64,000 nt of DNA from Treponema bryantii (GTDB lineage Bacteria; Spirochaetota; Spirochaetia; Treponematales; Treponemataceae): NCBI RefSeq assembly GCF_900113965.1, contig NZ_FORI01000012.1:1-64000 (forward strand), in the 5' to 3' direction. Shown in pieces: positions 44,689-52,280 of this stretch (position 1 is its first letter; the number at the start of each line of letters is the position of its first letter). Under the pieces are notes generated by a model. It had not been told where the DNA came from. It was given only the letters and a program-made list of their open reading frames with translations, and ran no database searches. Both the position numbers and the translations under genes were made by a program.

Positions 44689-45561
44689 TTATGCCTCAAC
44701 TGGAACTTTAGCAGCAATTTTCTTTATCTCTTTTACCGAAATATCAAGAAGGTCTGCTATCTGTTCAGTTGTATATTTTTTATCCATCATTTTTCTAATT
44801 AAATCAGCTTTTTCTTCAGCTCTACCTTTTTCTATTCCTTCATTTATAATTTTATCAAGAAATTCATCCATAGTAACACCTCCTCTTTTATTCTTTAAAT
44901 TAGCTTTATTATAAATCTCTTCAAAACGTTTGTCACCTGTTAAGGCCTTAAACGTTTTGATAATGGAATCAACATGGGTAATTTGCTCATTTGTTGGAAT
45001 ATACTTCGTATTCTTACGTTTTGTTTGAAAATATTTCGCAATAAATTTGAAATCACTATTAAACATATTAATTGTTTTATCATCGAGCCAGGCAATGTTG
45101 AATACATTGATTTTATAATCACTGACAAAGGGTTTTAATTCATTTAGAATAGAAATACATTTATGTAAAGTCTTTGGAGCTGTCCATTTTGTTTTTGTTC
45201 CGAAATACAGAACTAATGTGCAAACAGGATAGTATTGCTCTACTTTTTCATCCATAAGCTGCTGTTTATAACTTGCTCCATCATAACTTATTACACGAAG
45301 TGGCATCTTGTAGTCCTGATTAGTCTGATTCTCAATTCCTAAAATTTAAATACGTATTTCTCCATTTTTCCAAAATTTTGAAACATCCCGTTCCTGTTCA
45401 TGCAACTCGTTATCGGCTTTCAGCATACTATCCTTTGTGTCTGCTTCAAGATCTTGTTCTTTTACTAGCTGTTTTCCTTTGAATAACAGAACATTTACGA
45501 TATCAGCAAAAACATCATTCCAGGCTTCGAGGTTTTTCTCAGCGATATCCTTTTCTCCCAT
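44689..45561 (-). pseudogene. Rpn-family recombination-promoting nuclease, interrupted by one stop codon
   Basis: Two in-frame pieces make one Rpn/PD-(D/E)XK transposase-like protein. The N-terminal 71 aa (GEKDIAEKNLEAWNDVFADI..., 45346-45561) end at a TAA (45346-45348), where relatives continue RIxLLGIENQT. The frame continues without shift as ILGIENQTNQDYKMPLRVI and then 205 aa ending in the typical helical tail (MDEFLDKIINEGIEKGRAEEK). Repairing the one codon would restore about 290 aa, the usual family length. Rpn proteins are nucleases that stimulate RecA-independent recombination. SD ggagg precedes the ATG at 45561. The gene fills the spacer between the two Msp-like genes. The 205-aa downstream part has an ATG (45306) but no obvious SD. 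Confidence 0.85.
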
Positions 45562-45603
45562 TTTACCTCCAACAAAACTAAAAATAATTCTATATTAATA
45601 TAT

Positions 45604-45630
45604 GTTTCGATATGCGATTTTAGGAAGTTT
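45604..45630. repeat. 27-bp repeat upstream of Rpn copy 1
   Basis: gtttcgatatgcgatt..., matching 26 of 27 bases at 48262-48288 in the same orientation. Both lie upstream of Rpn remnants. Confidence 0.75.
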
Positions 45631-45672
45631 CTAGAGGAGAAGTAGAGAAAAATGGATAATTTTATGTGTGTT

Positions 45673-45707
45673 AAAAAGACCAGGCCGCTCCTTCGGAGCG
45701 GCCTGGT
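45673..45707 (-). terminator. Terminator of Msp-like copy 2
   Basis: The same ccaggccgctcc-ttcg-gagcggcctgg stem as after copy 1, read on the minus strand and followed by a T-run. The 36 nt between stop codon and stem are also duplicated. Confidence 0.95.
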
Positions 45708-45737
45708 GGTTTATAAGTGTTCTAAGCTTTTACAAGA

Positions 45738-47453
45738 TTAGAATGAAATCTTACAACCTACGTTGAATGTTCCAAGTTTTACGTTGTAGAACTTAGCATC
45801 CTTTTCTGCATCGTAAGATGCCTTGTATACAGAGTAGTCAGTCTTGTTCAAGAGGTTAGCTGACTCGTATACACCGTAGAAGCTTGTGTTGTTGATAAGT
45901 CCGCTTACATTTACACCTGCTTTGAGGTTGAAGAAGCCGTCAGCATTAACATCAAGTGCAGCTCTTTCTCCAGAATCAGCTTTCTTCTGTTTTCCAAGAC
46001 CATCAAAAACCTTGTTTTTGCTAAGTGGATCATATCCGTTGATTTCGTTATCAACATAAGCTGTGTTTGCAAAGCGGATACCAACCTGTGGAGTAACAGT
46101 AATGTCATCAGCCTTGATGTCATACTTTACACCAGCAGCAAGTGCGAGAGCGAATGTATCGTTCTTGTCTTTAGCACCAGCATATGTTGTTTTATTATCA
46201 GTTCCTTCAGATTTTTCTTCACCATTAAGGATAGCCATTTCTGAATAAGCAGCAACTGAAAGACCTTCTATAAGTTCACCCTTTGTGCAGAATGCAGGTG
46301 TAAAGAGAACTTTAACTTTGTCATAAGAAGTTCCTGAACCAGACATAGAGAAACCTGCCATAGAAGCAGAATATGCCATTTTTTCAGCGAGAGGAATCTT
46401 TGCAACTACTGACACACCAGGACATGCCTTTTCTGCAGGACCTCCATCAAGGTAGTATACTCCAGCATTTCCATCTGCTGAACCCCAGCCAAACATTACA
46501 CCTGCAACAAGCTTATTAGAGTTTGCAGTTCCAGAGACATCGCCTTTTGCTCCACCATAAGCCCATTCTCCAGCAGCTGTTTCATAAGTACCTGTAAGTC
46601 CTACAGCAGGTTTGAGCCAGTTCTTGTCATCAATCTTGAGTTTGTATCCAGCATTAAATGAGTAACCAATCTTGTTGTATTTATTTACAGTTGCAGTTGC
46701 GGTTGCTGGTGCACCATACTCAGTTAGATCAAATGTATATTTTGATTTTTTAACAGCTTCATTTGCAACATCAGCCAATTCTACAGATTCCCATCTTTCC
46801 TTAGAAATGTTTACAGAACCACCAAGGTCAACGAAGAGGCCTTCTACCAATTCGTTTGAATCCTTCAATTTTGCTTCTGCTGCGATTGCATAGTCGCTTG
46901 TGTATCTGTTGTCTCCATCTGGATTTGAACGGAAGTCAACATCGATACCGAAGTTGTTGTTACCATAACCAGCTACGATACCCTGTGTATAGCCATCAGG
47001 TCCAACATCGCTAAGCCACTTAGCGTTATCATTATCTGCAGAGCGGATAGCTCCATCAAATTTGTAAGTACCAGTTGTTGTATCACCACTTCTGATTCCA
47101 ATATAGAAATCACCAAAGTGAAGTTTTGCAGTGTCTACAACAGCGTTCTTTCCTTTGAAAGCTCCTTTGCTTACACCATTTGGTCCAACACCATCATCTT
47201 CTTCGACTTTAATTTTGAGCTCTGCCCATACTCCGTCACCAGAAGTTGATTTGTCTCCTGTATCGAACAACTTCATTTTGAATGAAGCATCTTCACTGTT
47301 CTTGAAACCAGTCTGTCCAGCGTCAAGATCAACACCCCATTCAACTGATGCATTACCAGTAAATTCTACTACGCTAGGATTTGATGCAGGTTCAGCAGCG
47401 AACAATCCGCCTACGAGTGCTGCAGCAGCTCCCAATGCTACGATTTTTTTCAT
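45738..47453 (-). CDS. Msp/Tpr-like major outer sheath porin, copy 2
   Basis: A 571-aa paralogue of the 42888-44588 gene, oriented the opposite way. It shares the signal peptide (MKKIVALGAAAALVGGLFA), the SFTGNASVEWGVDLDAG-like start, the DIKADDITVTPQ strand region and the C-terminal FNVGCKISF; the middle (about residues 130-440) is largely different, as expected for surface loops. It has a strong promoter (TTGACT-17-TAGAAT) and a leader of about 70 nt, so it is probably the expressed copy in this orientation. SD aaggagga at 9 nt. Like other treponemal Msp proteins it would be an abundant porin and adhesin. Confidence 0.85.
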   Translation of the reverse strand: MKKIVALGAAAALVGGLFAAEPASNPSVVEFTGNASVEWGVDLDAGQTGFKNSEDASFKMKLFDTGDKSTSGDGVWAELKIKVEEDDGVGPNGVSKGAFKGKNAVVDTAKLHFGDFYIGIRSGDTTTGTYKFDGAIRSADNDNAKWLSDVGPDGYTQGIVAGYGNNNFGIDVDFRSNPDGDNRYTSDYAIAAEAKLKDSNELVEGLFVDLGGSVNISKERWESVELADVANEAVKKSKYTFDLTEYGAPATATATVNKYNKIGYSFNAGYKLKIDDKNWLKPAVGLTGTYETAAGEWAYGGAKGDVSGTANSNKLVAGVMFGWGSADGNAGVYYLDGGPAEKACPGVSVVAKIPLAEKMAYSASMAGFSMSGSGTSYDKVKVLFTPAFCTKGELIEGLSVAAYSEMAILNGEEKSEGTDNKTTYAGAKDKNDTFALALAAGVKYDIKADDITVTPQVGIRFANTAYVDNEINGYDPLSKNKVFDGLGKQKKADSGERAALDVNADGFFNLKAGVNVSGLINNTSFYGVYESANLLNKTDYSVYKASYDAEKDAKFYNVKLGTFNVGCKISF

Positions 47454-47475
47454 TTGAAAAAATCCTCCTTTTTAT
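47416..47475. repeat. 60-bp perfect inverted repeat, right arm
   Basis: Reverse complement of 42867-42926, covering SD, start codon and first codons of Msp-like copy 2. Confidence 0.9.
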
Positions 47476-47528
47476 TTGTGGATTTCACAAACCAACGGTT
47501 TTTACGTAAAATCCTTCTTTTTTTTATA

Positions 47529-47557
47529 ATTCTATCACGCCCTATTTGCGAAGTCAA
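47529..47557 (-). promoter_or_regulatory. Strong promoter of Msp-like copy 2
   Basis: Minus strand -35 TTGACT (47552-47557), 17 nt, -10 TAGAAT (47529-47534). The leader contains a ttttacgtaaaa palindrome and a tttgtg/cacaaa hairpin just before the SD. Confidence 0.8.
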
Positions 47558-47599
47558 CAAAAAATTATTTTTTTATTATCTTTTGACCTTACTAATAAG

Positions 47600-47627
47600 A
47601 AAAAACTCTGAGGGGGCTCAGAGTTTT
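47600..47627 (-). terminator. Terminator after Rpn remnant 2
   Basis: Minus strand aaaactctgag / ctcagagtttt (11-bp stem, 4-nt loop) with a T-run; it isolates the Rpn remnant from the Msp promoter. Confidence 0.85.
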
Positions 47628-47634
47628 CTTAGAA

Positions 47635-47964
47635 TTATAATTGTTTTTGAAGTTCAATGACTTTTTCGAGAGGGAGGCCTGTTAATTCAGAAATTTCATT
47701 TATTGAATAGTTCTTTATCAGCATGTTTTTAGCTGTTTCAATAGCTTTTTGTTGTTCGCCTTGCTGTATACCTTGTTGTATCCCCTGCTGTAAGGCTTCA
47801 GCGGCACGTTCGTCGCCATATTCTTCAACTATTTCACTAACCACCTTTACCCCCTCTGAATCCTGCTTATGATAGCGAACTTTTTCTGCAAGTTCATTAT
47901 AAATTAATATATAAGCTATGTCATCATTGAATGTTTCACGGTGGTTGAGTAGCCCGTAGGGCAT
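47635..47964 (-). pseudogene. C-terminal remnant of an Rpn-family nuclease
   Basis: Up to 109 codons. The Rpn-type C-terminus is clear: DIAYILIYNELAEKVRYHKQDSEGVKVV, then YGDERAAEALQQGIQQGIQQG with repeated QQGIQQG units and a final helix-turn (INEISELTGLPLEKVIELQKQL). The nuclease domain is missing. The first codons (MPYGLLNHRE) come from the family-A repeat at 47940-47974, so the 5' part was replaced by that repeat and the GIY-YIG-like gene beyond it. A 27-bp sequence also found upstream of Rpn copy 1 lies at 48262-48288, consistent with an originally full gene spanning this whole stretch. Confidence 0.75.
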
Positions 47965-48167
47965 ATCGAAACCATAATTATTTTGATCCAGAACTTTTTC
48001 CTACTCAACTGTTTTAGTTGCATATAATCACCACTAATTAAAGATTCACGTTTTTTACGACTCCATCCCTGGATTTGTTTTTCTCGCAAGAATGCATCTT
48101 CAATGTTTAAGCATTCTTCAAAATATACATGTTTTACGGGTAAACAATGTTTCGTATATTCAGACAT
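47916..48167 (-). CDS. GIY-YIG nuclease-like fragment between inverted repeats
   Basis: An 83-aa frame whose first about 55 residues (SEYTKHCLPVKHVYFEE, then EDAFLREKQIQGWSRKKRE and LISGDYMQLKQLS) match the C-terminal half of small stand-alone GIY-YIG nucleases, including the Glu of REKQ. The N-terminal half with the GIY and YIG motifs is missing, so it should not cut DNA alone. A good SD (aggagg) and ATG are nevertheless present. The last about 12 residues are read from the family-A repeat at 47940-47974, and copy 6 of that repeat in opposite orientation lies just upstream (48202-48237), so the gene is bracketed by inverted repeats. Confidence 0.7.
   Translation of the reverse strand: MSEYTKHCLPVKHVYFEECLNIEDAFLREKQIQGWSRKKRESLISGDYMQLKQLSRKKFWIKIIMVSICPTGYSTTVKHSMMT
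47940..47974. repeat. Palindromic repeat family A, copy 5
   Basis: ggtggttgagtagcccgtagggcatatcgaaaccat; one arm end is degenerate (accat rather than accacc). It joins the GIY-YIG-like gene to the Rpn remnant and is inverted with respect to copy 6. Confidence 0.85.
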
Positions 48168-48201
48168 GAGCTCCTCCTGATATTACGGGACCTTAAATAT
48201 T

Positions 48202-48237
48202 ATGGTTTCGATACGCCCTTCGGGCTACTCAACCACC
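48202..48237. repeat. Palindromic repeat family A, copy 6
   Basis: atggtttcgatacgcccttcgggctactcaaccacc, opposite in orientation to copy 5, about 35 nt upstream of the GIY-YIG-like start. Confidence 0.85.
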
Positions 48238-48261
48238 GATTATTTCCTATAGGTAATGTAC

Positions 48262-48288
48262 GTTTCGATATGCGATTTCAGGAAGTTT
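48262..48288. repeat. 27-bp repeat upstream of Rpn remnant 2
   Basis: 26/27 match to 45604-45630. Its gtttcgatatgc start also resembles the family-A ggtttcgatacgc end. Confidence 0.75.
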
Positions 48289-48309
48289 TTTGGAAAAAAA
48301 GTGTAGTAT

Positions 48310-48338
48310 TTGTATTTTCCGGGAAGTTAGTTTATAAT
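48310..48338 (+). promoter_or_regulatory. DUF2804 promoter, predicted leaderless
   Basis: TTGTAT (48310-48315), 17 nt, TATAAT (48333-48338), then 6 nt to the ATG at 48345. The agagga between them is too close to the ATG to act as an SD. Confidence 0.65.
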
Positions 48339-48344
48339 AGAGGA

Positions 48345-49397
48345 ATGTATTCGCGGCAGTTTAGGGAACCGCCAGAGCATCTGGTGCAGAACGGAAAGGC
48401 GCATTTCGGTTGTTATGAAGGAGTCTCGGCTCTGACAGATATCCGTGGTATGAGAGCGCCTTATGCAGGAGTTCCGGTTCCTTCTATTATATCTAATCTC
48501 AGAATTAAAAGCCGGCTGGAATATGTTTTTTCTCTAAAGGATTTTATTGGACTTTCGCAGTTTTATGATTTTAAAGTTCTGGGACTTGGCGAAATCATCT
48601 TTTGGAATAAAGAAACCGGCAAGAAATATGTATATCACACAATTATGACACCGCGCCGTCGTTTTGTGCCTGTTCTCACAACAAAAGGAATCTGTGCAAG
48701 TTATAAGAGATCCCGCTTCATCAAGATTTCATGGGGACGTCAGCACAAACATCATGCGCTTACTTTTAAGGTAAAAGGTGATAATGCCAGACCGAATGCA
48801 GAAGGTTATGTTTACTCCCCTCTTACAGATGATATGCACACCGACTCGCTTTTTGTATCTCCGTCTCCGGCTTCAATGCGCTGTAGTGCTACCTGGTTTT
48901 CTTCTATGAAAACTCTCGGACACATTGCAATTAATGGAGAACCAGTTCAGGATTCAGAAGGTCTTGGAATGATGATTTTGAACAGAGCTTACTACAAGTT
49001 CCATTCGAAATCATCTTCTGTTTACGGAATTGGAAATGTACATAATAAAAACATTGTCTTCTATATAAATACATCAAACATGGATGCAGCAGATTCTGAT
49101 TCTTACAACAGCAATATTCTTGTGGTTGACGGAAAGAAAACTGCCCTACCTCCGGTTTATATGACTCATCCTTTTGGAATTGATAAAAACTGGATTATTC
49201 AGGATACAGAAAGTATGGTTGATTTAACCTTTACACCTCTTTCTGTAAATTCTCGAACACTGAATCTGATTGCACTGAGAACAAGTTATTACACGATGTA
49301 CGGAACCTTTGAAGGCGTACTCTTAACTTCTGATGGTGAAAAAATAATTCTTAAAAATTTTCCTGGCATGCTTCATAAAGGAATGCTTAGGCTTTAG
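48345..49397 (+). CDS. DUF2804 family protein
   Basis: About 350 aa; DUF2804 proteins are cytoplasmic, of unknown role, related to lipocalin/AttH-like hydroxylase folds. Typical segments are PYAGVPVPSIISNLRIKSRLEY near the start, YKRSRFIKISWGRQHKH, and MTHPFGIDKNWIIQDTES with LIALRTSYYTMYGTFEGVL at the end. The frame is open from 48147, but that upstream part runs through the family-A repeat and the promoter, so the ATG at 48345 is chosen. The next gene follows after 20 nt and is likely cotranscribed. Confidence 0.85.
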   Translation: MYSRQFREPPEHLVQNGKAHFGCYEGVSALTDIRGMRAPYAGVPVPSIISNLRIKSRLEYVFSLKDFIGLSQFYDFKVLGLGEIIFWNKETGKKYVYHTIMTPRRRFVPVLTTKGICASYKRSRFIKISWGRQHKHHALTFKVKGDNARPNAEGYVYSPLTDDMHTDSLFVSPSPASMRCSATWFSSMKTLGHIAINGEPVQDSEGLGMMILNRAYYKFHSKSSSVYGIGNVHNKNIVFYINTSNMDAADSDSYNSNILVVDGKKTALPPVYMTHPFGIDKNWIIQDTESMVDLTFTPLSVNSRTLNLIALRTSYYTMYGTFEGVLLTSDGEKIILKNFPGMLHKGMLRL

Positions 49398-49417
49398 TAA
49401 TTTTTCTGGAGGATATT

Positions 49418-51391
49418 ATGGCTGAAAAAATTAACGGGACTGCGGACTGGGCTCCGGGAACTCTGGACAAGACTAGAAAAAATATTGGAGAAATAAGCGA
49501 TAAAGACGCTGCTGATATGGCAAAGAAACTCGGCGGCCAGGTACTCTATGAACGCACAACAGGTTCTTCTGGCGGTGGCTCTGGAAGTAAAGCCGGAAGA
49601 ATTGTAAGACAGCCTTCTGGCGGAGCCGGCGGATCTGGTAGCCGTGGTGGAGCTGGTGCTTCTGATAACGGAGCTGGCGGTGCTGGCGGCATGCCAAGTG
49701 GAAGACGCAGAAGAGAAGATCTTCCTGTAATTTCAAAGAAGGCCGCAGCGACAATGGATAAGCTGATGATGTCTCCGGAATATAAAATTAAGCCGAACTA
49801 CGGAATGTTTAATTTTATCCGTTCGTTCCAGAAAAACGGAATGGAAAAAATTGTTCCGGATTTTTATCAGTATACAATGAAGCAGGCAACAGAGCACATG
49901 GAAGGCTTTATTACTGTAATCAAAACTTTGATTCAGATTGCTCCTGCTACATACAAAGCAAAAATTGCAAGCGGAACAGAATCTAAATTTAAGTTCCTTC
50001 GAAACGTTGCCGGCTGGGCTATGCAGCCGATTAAAGTTGAATACATTAACCTTCAGGGATTAAATGAAACAATTATTGTTGCAGATTTGATTCCTCTGGT
50101 TCGTGCAATTTATAAACCACTCATTACAGTTTACTATTTTGGAAACACAAAAATTCCAAAGCTGATTAAAGAGATTTATTCTGATGAAGCAGCTTATCCG
50201 GATTCACCAAAAGATAAGCTTTCTCAATATGCTAAACAGGCAATTACAGAATGGCTGTACATCGAAACTGAAGTCATTAAAAAGCTCTACCCTCTTTTGA
50301 TGCGCATGTGTTCTGACACTTATGAATCTTATCCGACTTTCTTTAATGCAAAGGTTGGAGAAATTCTTAAGTTTGTAGGATTGCACAAGTTTGATCTCTT
50401 ACTCCCTGAAAAACCAAAAGAGCCGGCTCCAGAAGCAAAGAAGCCTAAGGTTGCTCCTCCTGAAAAAGGAATTAAAGATTCAACAGTAATCACTGGTCTT
50501 AAACTTTTGAATCAGATGTTCCCGGATGCGGGCTTTGACCGTCTTGATGAACATCCTGATTTATATCCATACTTCCAGCCTTTGTTCCATTTTAAAGATG
50601 GCTTTAATATGCTTTCGCCAGACAATCCTATTCAGGTTATCTGTGTATTGCAGCATATTATTGAAGACTGTTTCCAGGGCTGCCGTAACATCACCTTTGC
50701 AGACCCCGGAGAACAGAAAAAAGGCGCAGACAGTATTATGTCGATTATGGATGACTGGTCTGCATATCGTGAGGATACCTTTGAACAGCTTTACTGCGAA
50801 CCATTGTGCGACCTTGTAAACTCTGTTTATTCTCAACCAGACTTTGATAAGTCTCACATCGGTAAGAAGATGATTACATCTTTGCTCTGGCAGACAACTT
50901 ATCATTACATGCCAAACTTTAAGTTTGAACAGCTGCTGCTTGAGCATCCAACTGATGAAAGCAAGTACAGACCTTTATTCCATCGTACAGATTTTGCAAG
51001 AAAATTCCTTACTCTTGTAATTAACGAATGTGATCAGAAAGCTCCAACTAAGGCAACCTGTTCTCTTATTGAAAATCCTTGGGAACACTACAAGTTTGAT
51101 ATTCCAAACGAAGTTTCAAAGCGTCTTGATGTTTTGCTTGGTGCTCAGAATAAGACAGCAAACACAACTGCCAATAATGCAAACCTGCTGAAATACACTT
51201 TGTGCTTTATGGCTGTTCTTGACTGGTGGATTAATAACCCTGGAAGTCCTGCATACTCTACTGACCCAATGCATATCTGGCGTGTATCTGATTCTGATGG
51301 AAAACCTCAGTTCTCAGTTCCAGAACGCAAGGACCAGAACAAGTTATTTGCGGATGGAATTAGAGCTAGTTATCAGAAAGCCGCGAAGTAA
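49418..51391 (+). CDS. Large protein of unknown function with Gly-rich linker
   Basis: A 657-aa protein, not recognised. A short N-terminal domain (about 1-45, with DKDAADMAKKLGGQVLYE) is followed by a Gly/Ser-rich linker (about 48-96, GGGSGSKAG-type) and a basic RRRRED, then a long mostly alpha-helical body without signal peptide or membrane segment. A Pro/Lys-rich hinge (PKEPAPEAKKPKVAPPEKG) at about 330-350 divides the body. Such a layout is typical of cytoplasmic scaffold or regulatory proteins, but no function is assigned. SD ggagg at 5 nt. It probably forms an operon with the DUF2804 gene; a family-B repeat follows the stop by 10 nt. Confidence 0.75.
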   Translation: MAEKINGTADWAPGTLDKTRKNIGEISDKDAADMAKKLGGQVLYERTTGSSGGGSGSKAGRIVRQPSGGAGGSGSRGGAGASDNGAGGAGGMPSGRRRREDLPVISKKAAATMDKLMMSPEYKIKPNYGMFNFIRSFQKNGMEKIVPDFYQYTMKQATEHMEGFITVIKTLIQIAPATYKAKIASGTESKFKFLRNVAGWAMQPIKVEYINLQGLNETIIVADLIPLVRAIYKPLITVYYFGNTKIPKLIKEIYSDEAAYPDSPKDKLSQYAKQAITEWLYIETEVIKKLYPLLMRMCSDTYESYPTFFNAKVGEILKFVGLHKFDLLLPEKPKEPAPEAKKPKVAPPEKGIKDSTVITGLKLLNQMFPDAGFDRLDEHPDLYPYFQPLFHFKDGFNMLSPDNPIQVICVLQHIIEDCFQGCRNITFADPGEQKKGADSIMSIMDDWSAYREDTFEQLYCEPLCDLVNSVYSQPDFDKSHIGKKMITSLLWQTTYHYMPNFKFEQLLLEHPTDESKYRPLFHRTDFARKFLTLVINECDQKAPTKATCSLIENPWEHYKFDIPNEVSKRLDVLLGAQNKTANTTANNANLLKYTLCFMAVLDWWINNPGSPAYSTDPMHIWRVSDSDGKPQFSVPERKDQNKLFADGIRASYQKAAK

Positions 51392-51400
51392 AACGAAATT

Positions 51401-51471
51401 GTCATTGCGAGCACGAAGTGCGTGGCAATCCATGTGACTGGATTGCTTCGTCGCAGGCTCCTCGCAATGAC
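51401..51471. repeat. Palindromic repeat family B, copy 3, forming a gene end
   Basis: gtcattgcgag...ggcaatcca / ggattgcttcg...ctcgcaatgac. On the minus strand it encodes the last 23 residues and the TGA stop of the pyridoxamine kinase-like gene. Confidence 0.85.
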
Positions 51472-52280
51472 GCCAACGGAGTTTCGAAATCCACTCCATA
51501 CCAGTTGTAATCTTTATGGCTGAGGGTTGCTTTAATTGACTCCACAACGAAGTCTGCTGCAAGACGGCAGGCTTCGTCTAATTTTAAACCACGTACAAGA
51601 ACGCCTGTGAGCACGCTTGCAAAAATATCTCCCGTACCATGAAAACTCTGCGGCATTTTTTCGTGGAAATACCATGTGATTTTTTCGCTCTCTGAATCAT
51701 AACTTACGATACCAAGTTTTTTATCATCAAAAGAAACGCCTTTTAAGATTACCCGGCGAGCTCCAAGCCCAGCGAGCTTTTTAAGCAAATCTTCTATATA
51801 TTCCTTCGTATATCCTTTTTCAACATAAGGTATGCCGAGCATATAGCTTGCTTCTGTCAGATTCGGAACAATCACTTCTGCCTTAGCGCAAAGACCTGCC
51901 ATTGCCAATGCAAAATCCTTTGTAAAGCCTGAATACAAAGAACCGTTATCTCCCATGCATGGATCAACAATTATTCTAGTTCCACCGTTTCCAAAATCTT
52001 TTATCAATGAGTGAATTAAATCAATCTGTTCAAAAGAACCAAGGTATCCGGTATAGATTGCATCAAAACGAATCTTCTCATTTTTCCAGTGTTCTGCAAT
52101 TGCAGAAAGATCGCTGGTAAGATCTCGGAAAGTAAAACCTTTAAAGGCTGTATGTGTTGAAAGAACTGCAGTAGGAAGAACGCAGGCCTCAACTCCCATT
52201 GCAGAAATTACGGGAAGAGCAACTGTAAGCGAGCATTTTCCCACACAAGAAATATCCTGAACTGTAATTATGCGTTTCAT
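51402..52280 (-). CDS. Pyridoxamine/pyridoxal kinase-like protein
   Basis: A 292-aa ribokinase-superfamily kinase of the PdxK/PdxY type, phosphorylating B6 vitamers. Motifs: QDISCVGKCSLTVALPVISAMG at the start, YTGYLGSFEQ, VDPCMGDNGSLY, VPNLTEASYMLG, RVILKGVS, and the catalytic/anion-hole GTGDIFASVLTG (Asp base). The native C-terminus probably ended near WYGVDFETPL; the final 23 residues (ASLRGACDEAIQS...) and stop are encoded by a family-B repeat, a recent tail extension. It overlaps the GGDEF gene by 4 nt, so the two are translationally coupled. Confidence 0.88.
   Translation of the reverse strand: MKRIITVQDISCVGKCSLTVALPVISAMGVEACVLPTAVLSTHTAFKGFTFRDLTSDLSAIAEHWKNEKIRFDAIYTGYLGSFEQIDLIHSLIKDFGNGGTRIIVDPCMGDNGSLYSGFTKDFALAMAGLCAKAEVIVPNLTEASYMLGIPYVEKGYTKEYIEDLLKKLAGLGARRVILKGVSFDDKKLGIVSYDSESEKITWYFHEKMPQSFHGTGDIFASVLTGVLVRGLKLDEACRLAADFVVESIKATLSHKDYNWYGVDFETPLASLRGACDEAIQSHGLPRTSCSQ

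Noticed and set aside
48147-48344. 66-codon N-terminal extension of the DUF2804 protein
   Set aside because: Runs through a family-A repeat, the 27-bp repeat and the predicted promoter; homology begins at MYSRQF.
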